A DNA stretch of 64,000 nucleotides, taken from positions 124,001-188,000 of the forward strand of contig NZ_LSSW01000017.1 of NCBI RefSeq assembly GCF_001567565.1. The letters run 5' to 3'. Position 1 is the first letter of the stretch, and each line of letters begins with the position of its first letter. Of the stretch, positions 28,367-39,156 are shown in pieces. The notes beneath the pieces were generated by a model, which was not told where the DNA came from, did no database searches, and was given only the letters and a program-made list of their open reading frames with translations. The stretch comes from Ectopseudomonas composti. GTDB taxonomy: Bacteria; Pseudomonadota; Gammaproteobacteria; Pseudomonadales; Pseudomonadaceae. The position numbers and the translations under genes are program-made.

Positions 28367-28400
28367 AAAGAGGCTGCACGCGCAAGCGGGCAGCCTCTTT
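28367..28400 (-). terminator. hairpin after tsf
   Basis: AAAGAGGCTGC (28367-28377) and GCAGCCTCTTT (28390-28400) are perfect 11-bp arms with a 12-nt loop. It lies 24 bp after the tsf stop. The tail after the stem on the minus strand is short in U, but the stem is strong and its base is A-T rich. It probably ends the rpsB-tsf transcript. Confidence 0.75.
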
Positions 28401-28423
28401 GGGACAACTAGCCGTACCGCCGA

Positions 28424-29287
28424 TTACTGCTTGCTGGCAGCAACCTGAGCGGCAACTTCGGCAGCGAAGTCGGTCTCGGCCTTCTCGATGCCCTCGCCCA
28501 CTTCGTAACGAACGAAGGAAACGACTTCAGCACCGGCTTTCTTGACCAGGTCACCGACCTTGACTTCCGGATCCATGATGAAGGCTTGCTCGACCAGGCT
28601 GGCTTCGGCCAGGAACTTGGCGATACGGCCTTTGACCATGTTCTCGACGATGTTTTCCGGCTTGCCGGCGATCTTCTCGGCGTTCAGCTGCAGGAAGATT
28701 TCCTTTTCCTTGGCAACCAGCTCTTCGGAAACCTGGTCCGGCGAAACAACGGCCGGGTTGGAAGCTGCAACGTGCATGGCAACGTGCTTGGCCAGTTCGT
28801 CGTTGCCGCCTTTCAGGACAACCAGAACGCCGATACGGTGGCCGTGCAGGTAGGCACCAACGGTGTCACCGGAGACAGCGGTCAGGCGACGGATGTTGAC
28901 GTTCTCGCCGCACTTGGCAACCAGCGCTTCACGAGCGGATTCGCGCGAGGCGATCAGCGGAGCGGCGTCAGTCAGGTTCTTCTCGAAAGCTTCATCGAGG
29001 CTTTCTTTGACGAAGCCCTTGAAGTCATCCTGCAGAGCCAGGAAGTCGGTCTGCGAGTTGACTTCGATGATCAGGCCACGGCCGCCTTCGACGCGAACGG
29101 CAATGGAGCCTTCGGCAGCGATGTTGCCAGCCTTCTTGGCAGCCTTGATGGCGCCCGAAGCACGCATGTCATCAATGGCTTTCTCGATGTCGCCACCAGC
29201 GGCAACCAGGGCCTTCTTGCATTCCATCATGCCTTGGCCGGTACGCTCGCGCAGTTCTTTAACCAGGGCTGCAGTAATCTCTGCCAT
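28424..29287 (-). CDS. tsf: translation elongation factor Ts
   Basis: The 287-residue factor recycles EF-Tu-GDP. The N-terminal UBA-like part (ALVKELRERTGQGMMECKKAL) and the core block TDFLALQDDFKGF are family-typical. It follows rpsB by 112 bp, the universal rpsB-tsf order, with a strong palindromic hairpin in the gap that may reduce its expression relative to rpsB. Length is normal. Confidence 0.98.
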   Translation of the reverse strand: MAEITAALVKELRERTGQGMMECKKALVAAGGDIEKAIDDMRASGAIKAAKKAGNIAAEGSIAVRVEGGRGLIIEVNSQTDFLALQDDFKGFVKESLDEAFEKNLTDAAPLIASRESAREALVAKCGENVNIRRLTAVSGDTVGAYLHGHRIGVLVVLKGGNDELAKHVAMHVAASNPAVVSPDQVSEELVAKEKEIFLQLNAEKIAGKPENIVENMVKGRIAKFLAEASLVEQAFIMDPEVKVGDLVKKAGAEVVSFVRYEVGEGIEKAETDFAAEVAAQVAASKQ

Positions 29288-29338
29288 CTTGAAAATCCTC
29301 TCGGTAGGTCTTCAACCAAATCAAAATCTGTGAGTGGC

Positions 29339-29363
29339 AAAAAGGGGGCCTAGCCCCCTTTTT
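29339..29363 (-). terminator. palindromic terminator/attenuator between rpsB and tsf
   Basis: AAAAAGGGGGC and GCCCCCTTTTT form a perfect 11-bp palindrome with a 3-nt loop. With A runs on one side and T runs on the other it is a symmetrical intrinsic terminator. On the minus strand it lies 36 bp after rpsB and 51 bp before the tsf start, so tsf must be expressed by read-through or from its own promoter. Confidence 0.8.
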
Positions 29364-29399
29364 GCTCAGCACGTAACGCTATATGAGCGACGTTACTGC

Positions 29400-30143
29400 T
29401 TAGCCTTCGGCAGCTTCAGCGGCCGGAGCTTCTTCGATGAACTCTTCGGTGGCGCCGCCAGCGTTGCTGCGACCACGAATCACGGCGTCGGCCATGGCAC
29501 CCATGTACAGCTGGATGGCGCGGATGGCGTCGTCGTTACCCGGGATGATGTAGTCAACGCCTTCCGGGCTGCTGTTGGTATCGACGATGCCGATGACCGG
29601 GATGCCCAGCTTGTTGGCTTCGGTGATAGCGATGCGCTCGTGGTCAACGTCGATCACGAACAGAGCGTCCGGCAGACCGCCCATGTCCTTGATACCACCC
29701 AGGCTGCGATCCAGTTTTTCCAGATCACGGGTACGCATCAGGGCTTCTTTCTTGGTCAGCTTGGCAAAGGTGCCGTCCTGGGACTGGGTTTCCAGCTCGC
29801 GCAGGCGCTTGATCGAAGCACGGATGGTTTTGTAGTTGGTCAGCATGCCGCCCAACCAGCGGTGATCGACGAACGGCGAGCCGCAACGAGCAGCTTCTTC
29901 GCGAACGATCTTGCCAGCGGAACGCTTGGTGCCGACGAACAGGATCTTGTTCTTGCCAGCAGCCAGCTTCTCAACGAAAGCCTGAGCTTCGTTGAACATC
30001 GGCAGGGTTTTTTCGAGGTTGATGATGTGAATCTTGTTGCGCGCGCCGAAAATGTACTTGCCCATTTTCGGGTTCCAGTAACGGGTCTGGTGGCCGAAGT
30101 GCACACCGGCCTTCAGCATATCGCGCATGTTGACTTGGGACAT
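29400..30143 (-). CDS. rpsB: 30S ribosomal protein S2
   Basis: The 247-residue S2 begins [20 protein letters not shown] with a strong AAGGAA ribosome site; the 61-codon upstream extension is leader. The conserved [15 protein letters not shown] and [13 protein letters not shown] blocks are visible. The C-terminus is rich in Glu and Ala ([15 protein letters not shown]). In gammaproteobacteria S2 represses its own rpsB-tsf mRNA through the leader, so the long leader here is probably regulatory. Confidence 0.98.
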   Translation of the reverse strand: MSQVNMRDMLKAGVHFGHQTRYWNPKMGKYIFGARNKIHIINLEKTLPMFNEAQAFVEKLAAGKNKILFVGTKRSAGKIVREEAARCGSPFVDHRWLGGMLTNYKTIRASIKRLRELETQSQDGTFAKLTKKEALMRTRDLEKLDRSLGGIKDMGGLPDALFVIDVDHERIAITEANKLGIPVIGIVDTNSSPEGVDYIIPGNDDAIRAIQLYMGAMADAVIRGRSNAGGATEEFIEEAPAAEAAEG

Positions 30144-30414
30144 GATAGTTCCTTGATAAGTCGGGTTAGGCCTCCACGTATCCCAGCTTCCAACCCTCGA
30201 ACTTGTCGAAAGGCACCCAGGAAACCGTGTCGATACGTGTGTGGGTTTAGGCTTTCGGGCACGGATGCCCGTAAAGCGGCGCGTTTTATACCACACAAAG
30301 CCGGCGCAGGCTACAAGCGCGGGCAAAGAACGCTGTAGCGCCCCACGCCCTTTGGGGCTGGCGCGGCGAAGCTGCTAATATAGCGCCCTTTCCGTTCGTG
30401 CCCGAGAGCTTCAT
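30144..30414. promoter_or_regulatory. divergent rpsB leader and map promoter region
   Basis: This 271-bp gap lies between divergent rpsB and map. On the minus strand a TATAAA at 30290-30285 is a good -10 candidate for rpsB, which would leave a leader of roughly 130 nt. On the plus strand TAATAT near 30377 is a -10 candidate for map. The rpsB leader is where S2 autoregulation would act. No small ORF here looks convincing. Confidence 0.5.
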
Positions 30415-31203
30415 ATGACCGTCACCATCAAATCCGCCGAAGAAATCGAGAAAATGCGCGTCGCCGGCCGCCTGGCTGCCGAAGTGCTGGAGATGATCGG
30501 TGAGCACGTCAAGCCAGGCGTCACCACTGAGGAAATCGACCGCATCTGCCACGACTACATCGTCAACGTGCAGCAGGCCATTCCAGCCCCGCTCAACTAC
30601 AAGGGCTTTCCCAAGTCGATTTGCACCTCGATCAATCACGTGGTCTGCCACGGCATCCCCAACGACAAGCCCCTGAAAGACGGCGACGTGCTGAACATCG
30701 ACGTCACCGTGATCAAGGACGGCTACCACGGCGACACCAGCAAGATGTTCATGGTGGGCAAGGTCGCCGAGTGGGCCGAGCGCCTGGCCAAGATCACCCA
30801 GGAATGCATGTATAAAGGCATCGAACTGGTCAAACCCGGCACGCGCCTGGGCGACATCGGCGAAGTGATCCAGAAGCACGCGGAAAAGAACGGTTTTTCC
30901 GTGGTCCGCGAATACTGTGGTCATGGCATTGGCGCGGTATTCCATGAGGAGCCGCAGGTGCTGCACTACGGCAAGGCCGGCACTGGCATGGAGCTCAAGG
31001 AAGGCATGACCTTCACCATCGAGCCGATGATCAACCAGGGCCGCCCGGAAACCCGCCTGCTCGGCGACGGCTGGACCGCCATCACCAAGGACCGCAAGCT
31101 CTCCGCACAATGGGAGCACACCGTGCTGGTCACCGCTGACGGCTACGAGATCCTGACCCTGCGCAGCGACGATACCCTGCCGCGCACCTCGTCCGGCCAG
31201 TAA
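30415..31203 (+). CDS. map: methionine aminopeptidase, type I
   Basis: The 262-residue enzyme removes initiator methionine from nascent proteins. Metal and substrate residues are visible: His79 (VVCHG), Asp96 and Asp107 (NIDVTVIKDGYHGD), the His in GHGIGAVFHEEP, and the Glu residues in FTIEPMI and WEHTVLV. The ribosome site before the ATG is weak. It is divergent from rpsB and 63 bp upstream of glnD in the same direction, the usual map-glnD pair. Confidence 0.98.
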   Translation: MTVTIKSAEEIEKMRVAGRLAAEVLEMIGEHVKPGVTTEEIDRICHDYIVNVQQAIPAPLNYKGFPKSICTSINHVVCHGIPNDKPLKDGDVLNIDVTVIKDGYHGDTSKMFMVGKVAEWAERLAKITQECMYKGIELVKPGTRLGDIGEVIQKHAEKNGFSVVREYCGHGIGAVFHEEPQVLHYGKAGTGMELKEGMTFTIEPMINQGRPETRLLGDGWTAITKDRKLSAQWEHTVLVTADGYEILTLRSDDTLPRTSSGQ

Positions 31204-31266
31204 TTCGCCGTTTCAGCCCATGGTGCGCGCCGCGCACCTTACGACCTATATAAGGAAGGCGACTGC

Positions 31267-33963
31267 ATGCCGCAGATGGACCCCGAACTGTTTGACCGCG
31301 GTCAGTTCCAGGCCGAGCTGGCGTTGAAATCCAGCCCCATCGCCGCATTCAAGAAAGCCATCCGCAGGGCACATGAGGTACTGGACGCGCGTTTTCGCGA
31401 CGGCCGCGACATTCGCCGCCTGGTCGAAGATCGCGCCTGGCTCGTCGATCAGATCCTGCAGGAAGCCTGGAAGCGCTTCACTTGGAGCGAGGATGCCGAA
31501 ATCGCCCTGCTCGCGGTCGGCGGTTACGGTCGCGGCGAGCTGCACCCCTACTCGGATATCGACCTGCTGATCCTGCTGGGCAGCGACGATCACGAGATTT
31601 TCCGCGAGCCGATCGAAGGCTTCCTCACCCTGCTGTGGGACATCGGCCTGGAAGTCGGTCAGAGCGTGCGCTCGGTCGAGGAATGCGCCGAGGAAGCGCG
31701 CGCCGACCTGACGGTGATCACCAACCTGATGGAAAGTCGCACCATCGCCGGCCCCGAGCATCTGCGCCAGCGCATGCAGCAGGTGACCAGCACCGATGCC
31801 ATGTGGCCGAGCAAGCACTTCTATCTGGCCAAGCGCGAAGAGCGCAAGGCACGCCACGGCAAGTACAACGACACCGAGTACAACCTCGAACCCAACGTCA
31901 AAGGCTCGCCCGGTGGCCTGCGCGACATTCAGACCGTGCTCTGGGTCGCGCGCCGTCAGTTCGGCACGCTCAACCTGCAGGCGCTGGTCAGCCACGGTTT
32001 CTTGCTGGAAAGCGAATACGCCCTGCTCTCCTCCAGCCAGGAATTCCTGTGGAAGGTGCGCTACGCCCTGCACATGTTCGCCGGGCGCTCCGAGGACCGC
32101 CTGCTGTTCGACCACCAGGCCAGAATCGCCGCGCTGTTCGGCTATCAGGACGGTGACGGCAAGCGCAGCATCGAACACTTCATGCAGAAGTACTACCGGG
32201 TGGTGATGGGCATTTCCGAGCTGTCGGACCTGATCAACCAGCACTTCGAGGAAGTCATCCTGCGCGCCGGCGAACGCGGCCCGGCCACGCCACTGAACAG
32301 TCGCTTCCAGGTGCGCGACCGCTACATCGAAGTCACTCACCCCAACGTCTTCAAACGCACCCCCTTCGCCATCATCGAGATTTTCGTGCTGATGGCGCAG
32401 CATCCGGAAATCAAGGGCGTGCGTGCCGACAGCATTCGCCTGCTGCGCGACAGCCGCCACCTGATCGACGACGATTTCCGCAAGGACATTCGCAACACCA
32501 GCCTGTTCATCGAGCTGTTCAAGTGCAAGGAAGGCATTCACCGCAATCTGCGCCGGATGAACCGCTACGGCATCCTCGGCCGCTATCTGCCGGAGTTCGG
32601 CCATATCGTCGGGCAGATGCAGCACGACCTGTTCCACATCTACACGGTCGACGCGCACACGCTCAACCTGATCAAGCACCTGCGCAAGTTCCGCTGGCCG
32701 GAGCTGGCGGAGAAATTCCCGCTGGCCAGCAAGCTGATCGAAAGGCTGCCCAAGCCAGAGCTGATCTACCTCGCCGGTCTTTACCATGACATTGGCAAGG
32801 GCCGTGGCGGCGATCACTCGGAACTGGGCGCAGTGGACGCCGAAGCCTTCGCGCGCCGTCATCATCTGCCCGCCTGGGACAGCGCCCTGATCGTCTGGCT
32901 GGTACAGCACCACCTGGTGATGTCCACCACCGCGCAGCGCAAGGACCTGTCCGACCCGCAGGTGATCCACGACTTCGCCCAGTTCGTCGGCGACCAGACC
33001 CACTTGGACTACCTCTACGTGCTGACCGTGGCCGACATCAATGCCACCAACCCCAGCCTGTGGAACTCCTGGCGCGCCAGCCTGCTGCGCCAGCTCTACA
33101 CCGAGACCAAGCGCGCCCTGCGCCGCGGCCTGGAAAACCCGCTGGACCGTGAAGAGCAGATTCGCCAGACGCAAAGCGCGGCCCTGGACACTCTGGTACG
33201 TGGCGGCACCGACCCGGACGACGCCGAGCAACTGTGGAGCCAGCTCGGCGACGACTACTTCCTGCGCCACACCGCCAGTGACGTGGCCTGGCACACCGAT
33301 GCCATTCTCCAGCACCCGGGCGATGGCGGCCCGCTGGTATTGATGAAGGAAACCACCCAACGCGAGTTCGAGGGCGGCACGCAGATCTTCATCTACGCGC
33401 CGGACCAGCATGACTTCTTCGCCGTGACCGTAGCTGCGATGAGCCAGCTCAACCTCAACATTCACGATGCGCGGATCATCACCTCCACCAGCCAGTTCAC
33501 CCTCGATACCTATGTGGTGCTGGATGCCGACGGCGGCTCGATTGGCAACAACCCGGCGCGCATCCAGCAGATTCGCGAAGGCCTGATCGAAGCCCTGAAG
33601 AACCCGGACGACTACCCGACCATCATCCAGCGCCGGGTACCACGCCAGCTCAAGCACTTCGCCTTCGCCCCGCAGGTGACCATTCACAACGACGCGCAAC
33701 GCCCGGTGACCATACTCGAGCTGACCGCACCGGACCGCCCCGGCCTGCTGGCACGTATCGGGCGCATCTTCCTCGAATACGACCTGTCACTGCAGAACGC
33801 CAAGATCGCCACGCTGGGCGAACGCGTCGAGGACGTGTTCTTCGTCACCGACGCCAACAACCAGCCGCTGTCCGACCCCGAATTCTGCGCGCGCCTGCAG
33901 GAAGCGATCATCACCAAGCTCTCGGAGCCCAGCACACCCAGCCCGGCGCAGATCACCTTCTGA
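31267..33963 (+). CDS. glnD: bifunctional PII uridylyltransferase / uridylyl-removing enzyme
   Basis: The 898-residue nitrogen sensor uridylylates PII when glutamine is low and removes UMP when it is high. The nucleotidyltransferase motif [17 protein letters not shown] starts at residue 85 with Asp97 and Asp99. A PII-uridylyltransferase/HD region follows ([15 protein letters not shown] near residue 505), then two ACT domains at the C-terminus (about 710-790 and 815-890) that bind glutamine. A strong ribosome site (AAGGAAGG) precedes the ATG. Confidence 0.98.
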   Translation: MPQMDPELFDRGQFQAELALKSSPIAAFKKAIRRAHEVLDARFRDGRDIRRLVEDRAWLVDQILQEAWKRFTWSEDAEIALLAVGGYGRGELHPYSDIDLLILLGSDDHEIFREPIEGFLTLLWDIGLEVGQSVRSVEECAEEARADLTVITNLMESRTIAGPEHLRQRMQQVTSTDAMWPSKHFYLAKREERKARHGKYNDTEYNLEPNVKGSPGGLRDIQTVLWVARRQFGTLNLQALVSHGFLLESEYALLSSSQEFLWKVRYALHMFAGRSEDRLLFDHQARIAALFGYQDGDGKRSIEHFMQKYYRVVMGISELSDLINQHFEEVILRAGERGPATPLNSRFQVRDRYIEVTHPNVFKRTPFAIIEIFVLMAQHPEIKGVRADSIRLLRDSRHLIDDDFRKDIRNTSLFIELFKCKEGIHRNLRRMNRYGILGRYLPEFGHIVGQMQHDLFHIYTVDAHTLNLIKHLRKFRWPELAEKFPLASKLIERLPKPELIYLAGLYHDIGKGRGGDHSELGAVDAEAFARRHHLPAWDSALIVWLVQHHLVMSTTAQRKDLSDPQVIHDFAQFVGDQTHLDYLYVLTVADINATNPSLWNSWRASLLRQLYTETKRALRRGLENPLDREEQIRQTQSAALDTLVRGGTDPDDAEQLWSQLGDDYFLRHTASDVAWHTDAILQHPGDGGPLVLMKETTQREFEGGTQIFIYAPDQHDFFAVTVAAMSQLNLNIHDARIITSTSQFTLDTYVVLDADGGSIGNNPARIQQIREGLIEALKNPDDYPTIIQRRVPRQLKHFAFAPQVTIHNDAQRPVTILELTAPDRPGLLARIGRIFLEYDLSLQNAKIATLGERVEDVFFVTDANNQPLSDPEFCARLQEAIITKLSEPSTPSPAQITF

Positions 33964-33964
33964 G

Positions 33965-33993
33965 CCGTGGATGCGCCGGCGGCGCATCCACGG
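33965..33993. terminator. bidirectional stem between convergent glnD and chemoreceptor
   Basis: CCGTGGATGCGCC and GGCGCATCCACGG are perfect 13-bp arms with a 3-nt loop, filling the 36-bp gap between the two stop codons. No U-tract follows on either strand. It most likely ends both transcripts or blocks exonucleases. Confidence 0.7.
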
Positions 33994-33999
33994 CCGGGC

Positions 34000-35892
34000 T
34001 CAGATCCTGAAGCTGTCCACCAGTTGCTTGAGGCGCCCGACCTGCTGATCCAGCTCGGTACAGGCGCTGAGACTGGCCTGCAGATTGCGCACGCCATCCT
34101 GGTTCAGCGTGTTGATCTCGGTGATGTCCATGTTCAGGCTCTCGATCACCGAGGTCTGCTCCTCGGTGGCCGTCGCCACTGACTGGTTCATGCCGTCGAT
34201 CTCGCCGATACGATGGGTCACGCCGCGCAGGTTTTCCCCAGCCTGACCGCCGATGCGCACGCTGTCATCGCTGAAGCGGCGGCTCTCGGCCATGGTCGCC
34301 ACGGCGTCGCGGGCGCCAGTCTGCAACTGCTCGATCATCTGCTGAATCTCCAGCGCCGAACTCTGCGTCCGCTGCGCCAGGTTACGCACCTCATCGGCCA
34401 CCACGGCGAAACCGCGCCCGGCCTCACCGGCACGCGCCGCTTCGATGGCGGCATTGAGTGCCAGCAGGTTGGTTTGCTCGGAAATGCCCTTGATCACATC
34501 GAGAATCTGACCGATGTCGTTGCTCTTCTCGCTGAGCAGTTCGATGTGCCGACCGGAAGCCTGGATCTTCTCCGACAGCTCGCCCATCGAGCTCAGCGTG
34601 CGCTCCACCATGCCCTGGCCTTCCTCGGCATCATGGCGCGCATCGCTGGCCTGCACCGATGCATCGGCAGCATTGCGCGCGATTTCCTGGGCAGCCGCGC
34701 CCAGCTCGTTGATCGCCGCCGCGACGCTGTCGGTGCGTGCGGCCTGCTCGCTGGAGTTGCCCATGGACGCGTTGGAAGCCTGCACCACGGTGCTCACCCG
34801 CGCATGCACCTCACGGGTCGCCGAGGCCACTTCGCGGATGGATTCGTGAATACGCTCGACGAAGCGGTTGAAGGCTCCGGCCAGCTCACCGAACTCGTCA
34901 CCGGAAGCGATCGTCAGGCGCTGGGTCAGATCCCCTTCGCCGTCGGCGATACCGCCCATGGCGTGGCTCATCACGTGCAACGGACGCAGCAGGATGCGGA
35001 TCAGCGCACCCAGCAGGATCAGGATGGCGACCACGCCGATGACCGTGACCATCAGCGCAGAAACGCGAAACTCGCTGAGCGCGGCGAAGGCCTTGCCCTC
35101 GTCGACGGACAGGCCGACGTACCAGCGCACGCCTGCCAGCCCCTGTACCGGCAGGAAGGTGACCAGCCGGGCACTGCCATCGCTGGCCGACGCCCCCTGC
35201 AAGCCCGGCTGCAGTCGCGGCGCACCGCTAGGGAACGCCTGCGCCAGGGTCTTGAGCACCAGGCTCTTGTCCGGATGCACCAGCACCGTGCCCTGCTCGT
35301 CGACCAGAAAGGCATAGCCCATCCCGCCAAGATCGAAGGAATTGAGGATGTCGTCGATCGTCTGCAGCTTCAGGTCGCCGCCGACCACGCCCTGCAAGGC
35401 GCCACCAGCGCTGACCGGCCGGGTGATGGTGATCAGCAGACCGTCACGCGGATCGGCCGCCAGATAAGGCGCGGTCAGCCCCGGGCCACTGCTGCCCAGC
35501 GCACTCTTGTACCAGGGGCGCTCGCGCGGATCGTAACCGGCCGGCAGCTCACTGGCCGGGAACTGGGTGTAAGTGCCGTCCGCCTGACCGAAATAGGCAT
35601 AGAGGAAGGCCGAGGCAATGCTGCGGTGCTGCAGGTTGCGGCGCAGCGAATCGGAGGAGCTGTCGTCCTGTATCGATTCGGCGAGGTTGTCCAGCAATTG
35701 CATGCGCCCATCGAGCCAGTGCTGGATGTTGCCGGTCGACACCAGGCCGACGTCATTGAGGTAGTTCGACAGGTTGTCGCGGATCGCGTTGCGCTGCAGG
35801 TAATCGTTGTACAACGCAAACGCCGCGAAGGCTGCGACGACCACCAGGGAAGCAGCCAGCATGATCTTGTGACTGAACTTGAGAGTACGCAT
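34000..35892 (-). CDS. methyl-accepting chemotaxis protein with dCACHE sensor, probably for amino acids
   Basis: The 630-residue receptor has a first membrane span at about 9-29, a periplasmic double-CACHE domain (about 35-270), a second span at about 275-298, a HAMP domain and a cytoplasmic signalling domain with the conserved hairpin tip ([20 protein letters not shown]). The ligand domain carries the amino-acid motif spaced as Tyr120, Arg125, Trp127, Tyr128, then Tyr143 and Asp173, the pattern known for PctA-type amino-acid receptors. It is convergent with glnD and, from memory, is not present between glnD and dapC in P. aeruginosa PAO1. Confidence 0.92.
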   Translation of the reverse strand: MRTLKFSHKIMLAASLVVVAAFAAFALYNDYLQRNAIRDNLSNYLNDVGLVSTGNIQHWLDGRMQLLDNLAESIQDDSSSDSLRRNLQHRSIASAFLYAYFGQADGTYTQFPASELPAGYDPRERPWYKSALGSSGPGLTAPYLAADPRDGLLITITRPVSAGGALQGVVGGDLKLQTIDDILNSFDLGGMGYAFLVDEQGTVLVHPDKSLVLKTLAQAFPSGAPRLQPGLQGASASDGSARLVTFLPVQGLAGVRWYVGLSVDEGKAFAALSEFRVSALMVTVIGVVAILILLGALIRILLRPLHVMSHAMGGIADGEGDLTQRLTIASGDEFGELAGAFNRFVERIHESIREVASATREVHARVSTVVQASNASMGNSSEQAARTDSVAAAINELGAAAQEIARNAADASVQASDARHDAEEGQGMVERTLSSMGELSEKIQASGRHIELLSEKSNDIGQILDVIKGISEQTNLLALNAAIEAARAGEAGRGFAVVADEVRNLAQRTQSSALEIQQMIEQLQTGARDAVATMAESRRFSDDSVRIGGQAGENLRGVTHRIGEIDGMNQSVATATEEQTSVIESLNMDITEINTLNQDGVRNLQASLSACTELDQQVGRLKQLVDSFRI

Positions 35893-36091
35893 GGAGAGAG
35901 CTCGCCAGAGAGGGTTAAGCGGATAGCGCGAAAATTATCGGCTGGGCCTCCGCCGCCTTGAGCCGCAACGGCATCGGTTTGGCGACCTAAACGGATGGAA
36001 AACGGACGGACGAAGGGAATTTCCCAGAAAGGCCTGCCGTGCTAGTGTCGCCAGCTTTGTCGCCGCCTCACAAAGGACCCGTCGGATCATC

Positions 36092-37288
36092 ATGAACCAC
36101 GCCCTCGCCCAGCTGCAGCCCTACCCGTTCGAAAAGCTACGCGCCCTGCTCGCCGGCGTGCAACCTGCCGCCGACCGTTCGCCGATCGCCCTGTCGATCG
36201 GTGAACCCAAGCACCGTTCGCCGGACTTCGTCGGCCAGGCACTGACCGCCAACCTGGACAAACTGGCGGTGTATCCGACCACCCTGGGCCTGCCAGAACT
36301 GCGCCAGAGCATTGCCAGCTGGTGCGAGCGCCGCTTCGGCGTGCCAGCTGGCTGGCTGGATGCCGCACGCCACGTTCTGCCGGTCAATGGCACGCGCGAA
36401 GCGCTGTTCGCCTTCACCCAGGCCGTGGTCGACCGCGATGCCAAGGGCCTGGTGGTCAGCCCTAACCCGTTCTATCAGATCTACGAAGGCGCAGCCTTTC
36501 TCGCCGGCGCGCAGCCGCACTACCTGGCGTGCCTGGAAGACCATGGTTTCAACCCGGACTTCGATGCGGTGCCGACAGAGGTCTGGCAGCGCTGCCAGAT
36601 TCTGTTCCTCTGCTCGCCGGGCAACCCCACCGGCGCACTGATCCCACTCGAAACACTGAAGAAACTGATCGCCCTGGCCGACGAGCATGACTTCGTCATT
36701 GCCGCCGACGAGTGCTACAGCGAGCTGTACTTCGACGAAGACGCTCCGCCGCCCGGCCTGCTCAGTGCCTGCGCCGAGCTGGGCCGCAGCGATTTCGCCC
36801 GCTGCGCGGTGTTCCACAGCCTGTCCAAGCGCTCCAACCTGCCTGGCCTGCGCTCGGGCTTCGTCGCTGGCGACGCCGAAATCCTCAAGCACTTCTTGCT
36901 CTACCGCACCTACCACGGCTGCGCCATGCCGGTGCAAACCCAGCTGGCCAGCGTGGCCGCCTGGAACGACGAAGCGCACGTGCGCGCCAACCGTGACCTC
37001 TATCGTGAGAAGTTCGATGCCGTGCTTGAGATCCTCGCCCCGGTGATGGACGTGCAGCGCCCCGATGGCGGCTTCTACCTGTGGGCCCGCACACCGGGCG
37101 ACGACGCGCAGTTCACGCGCGCACTGTTCGCTGCCGAGCACGTCACCGTGGTGCCCGGCTCGTACCTGTCGCGCGACGTGAACGGCGTCAATCCGGGTGC
37201 CGGGCGCGTACGCATGGCGCTGGTTGCGCCGCTGGTCGAGTGCATCGAGGCCGCCGAGCGCATCGCCCGCTTCATTCGCGGCGCCTGA
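36092..37288 (+). CDS. dapC: succinyldiaminopimelate transaminase
   Basis: The 398-residue class I/II PLP aminotransferase makes N-succinyl-LL-diaminopimelate for lysine and peptidoglycan. The PLP-lysine lies in SLSKRSNLPGLRSGF, and CSPGNPTGALIP and ADECYSELYF are the typical cofactor-pocket blocks. In Pseudomonas dapC follows glnD; here a chemoreceptor gene intervenes. It ends 82 bp from the convergent antiporter gene, with a strong stem in the gap. Confidence 0.93.
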   Translation: MNHALAQLQPYPFEKLRALLAGVQPAADRSPIALSIGEPKHRSPDFVGQALTANLDKLAVYPTTLGLPELRQSIASWCERRFGVPAGWLDAARHVLPVNGTREALFAFTQAVVDRDAKGLVVSPNPFYQIYEGAAFLAGAQPHYLACLEDHGFNPDFDAVPTEVWQRCQILFLCSPGNPTGALIPLETLKKLIALADEHDFVIAADECYSELYFDEDAPPPGLLSACAELGRSDFARCAVFHSLSKRSNLPGLRSGFVAGDAEILKHFLLYRTYHGCAMPVQTQLASVAAWNDEAHVRANRDLYREKFDAVLEILAPVMDVQRPDGGFYLWARTPGDDAQFTRALFAAEHVTVVPGSYLSRDVNGVNPGAGRVRMALVAPLVECIEAAERIARFIRGA

Positions 37289-37300
37289 GGGCCTCAACCG

Positions 37301-37338
37301 TCGCGGCTAAAGCCCCTGCACAGGGGGTCTAGCCGCGA
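37301..37338. terminator. bidirectional stem between dapC and the antiporter
   Basis: TCGCGGCT (37301-37308) pairs with AGCCGCGA (37331-37338), and CCCCTG (37313-37318) pairs with CAGGGG (37321-37326), giving a long stem with a small internal loop between convergent genes. There is no strong U-tract. Confidence 0.65.
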
Positions 37339-37369
37339 ACGCCAGCCTGCGGACTACGCCTCTAGCGAA

Positions 37370-39004
37370 TCAACTCCTGTTCAGGCGCGCCTCGGCGATA
37401 TCCAGATCACGCAGGATCTCGCTCAGCATATCGTCGTCCAGCTCGTTGTCCTTGCGCATGCGATACAGCTCCAGGCGCTGAGTGCGCAGCGCCTGCAGAC
37501 GCAGGCGATACTCCAGGCGGTCGACCTCACGCTGCTGCTCGCGCGCTTCGTCACCCCCACGGGCACGCTCCAGCAGATCGCGGTATTCGCTCATCAGCCG
37601 CGCCTTCACCTCCACCGAGGTGATCGCACCCTCGGCATCGGCCGCGCGCTCATCCTCGGACTCCAGGTAGCGAATCGCCGACTCCAGCATCAACGCGCGA
37701 TGGCGATTGAGTTCGCGCTCGCGCAGGGCGGCGTTGTCCTGCGGCAGTCGCGGCAGAATCCGCGGCAGGGCCACGCTGGCCACCAGCAATGACAGCAGGA
37801 TCACCCCGGCAGCGAGCAAAATCAGCAGGTCGCGCTGCGGAAACGCCTGGCCACTGTTGAGCAGCAACGGCAGCGACATCACGCCGGCCAGGGTCACCGC
37901 ACCGCGCACACCACCCAGGGTCAGCACCGCACTCAGGGCGATACGCGACTGCCCGGAAAAACGCGTCGCCTCCCCACGCAGGCGCCGCAGCGCACCCGAG
38001 ACCCGCCAGTAGCTGTAGACCCAGACGAAACGCAGCAACATGAGCACCGCATAGACAGCCAGCACCATGCCCGCCGCTTCCAGCGCAAACGACCAGGGCG
38101 CCGCGTGTTCGCCCACTGCAGCGGCAAGGATGTCGGGCAACTGCAGGCCCAGCAGCAGGAAGATCAGACCGTTGAAGGTGAACTCCAGCAAGGTCCAGAC
38201 ACTGCGGTTGAGCAGGCGCGTGGAGGTCTGCCTGGGCAGCAGATCGAGGCGGCTCTGCATCATCCCCGCCGCGACCGCCGACAGAATGCCGGACAACCCC
38301 AGGTGCTCGGCGGCCACATAGGCGGCGAACGGCAGCAGCAGAAGCAGCAGTACGTGCGGCGCCGGGTCCTCCCAACTGCGGGCGATCATCCAGGCGCGCA
38401 AACGTCCCAGCATGAAGCTGAGGGCGACACCGATGGCCAGACCGCCGAAGGCCACCAGGACGAACTGCAGGCTGGCATCGGTGATCGAGAACACGCCGGT
38501 CAGGGTCGCCGCCACCGCGAACTTGAACGCCACCAGGCCGGAGGCATCGTTCATCAACGCCTCGCCCTGCAGCAGGTTGTTCAAGGTACTCGGCAAGCGC
38601 CCGTGGGTGATCGCCGAAACCGCCACGGCATCGGTCGGCGACAACACCGCAGCCAGGGCGAAACAGGCCGCCAACGGCACCTGTGGCAGCAGCCAGTGGA
38701 TGAAATGCCCCGCCCCGAGAATGGTGAAGAACACCAGGGCGAAGGCGAGCAACAGGATCGGTGTACGCAACTGGCGAAACTGCCCCTTGGGCATACGCCA
38801 GCCGTCGACGAACAGCAGCGGCGGAATGAACAGCAGCAGAAACAACTCGGGATCGAGCCGAACATGCAGGCCCAGCGCGGGAATCGCCAGCAGCGCGCCG
38901 ATCAGAATCTGCAGCAGCGGCAATGGCAGGGGAATGAACTGGGCAGTAATACGGGTGCCACTGACTACCAGCAACATGGTCAGAATGGTGTAGAGCAATT
39001 GCAT
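37370..39004 (-). CDS. Na+/H+ antiporter of the CPA1/NhaP type
   Basis: The 544-residue protein has about twelve membrane spans in its first 400 residues and a hydrophilic, helix-rich C-terminal tail (about 410-544, rich in Arg and Glu). The ion-binding region typical of CPA1 exchangers is visible as NDASGLVAFKFA near residue 150. It exports Na+ or K+ in exchange for protons. No clear ribosome site precedes the ATG at 39004; the start is chosen on the family-like MQLLYTILTMLLVVSGT. It is convergent with dapC and divergent from the disrupted yffB gene. Confidence 0.88.
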   Translation of the reverse strand: MQLLYTILTMLLVVSGTRITAQFIPLPLPLLQILIGALLAIPALGLHVRLDPELFLLLFIPPLLFVDGWRMPKGQFRQLRTPILLLAFALVFFTILGAGHFIHWLLPQVPLAACFALAAVLSPTDAVAVSAITHGRLPSTLNNLLQGEALMNDASGLVAFKFAVAATLTGVFSITDASLQFVLVAFGGLAIGVALSFMLGRLRAWMIARSWEDPAPHVLLLLLLPFAAYVAAEHLGLSGILSAVAAGMMQSRLDLLPRQTSTRLLNRSVWTLLEFTFNGLIFLLLGLQLPDILAAAVGEHAAPWSFALEAAGMVLAVYAVLMLLRFVWVYSYWRVSGALRRLRGEATRFSGQSRIALSAVLTLGGVRGAVTLAGVMSLPLLLNSGQAFPQRDLLILLAAGVILLSLLVASVALPRILPRLPQDNAALRERELNRHRALMLESAIRYLESEDERAADAEGAITSVEVKARLMSEYRDLLERARGGDEAREQQREVDRLEYRLRLQALRTQRLELYRMRKDNELDDDMLSEILRDLDIAEARLNRS

Positions 39005-39156
39005 GGCGCGAAACCGGCGGGAACGAGCGGGAGGCCGCGATTCTAGCGCCGCAACACATCACAGCGACAGCCACCGCCCAGCCGCGACATGACGTGGCAT
39101 AATGGCCCGCCGTATTTCCCGGACCTTCCGGCACGCCACTCATCAGAGGAAGATCA

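Noticed and set aside
31246..33699. An 817-codon open frame opposite glnD
   Set aside because: Antisense shadow of GC-rich codons; glnD motifs are complete on the other strand.
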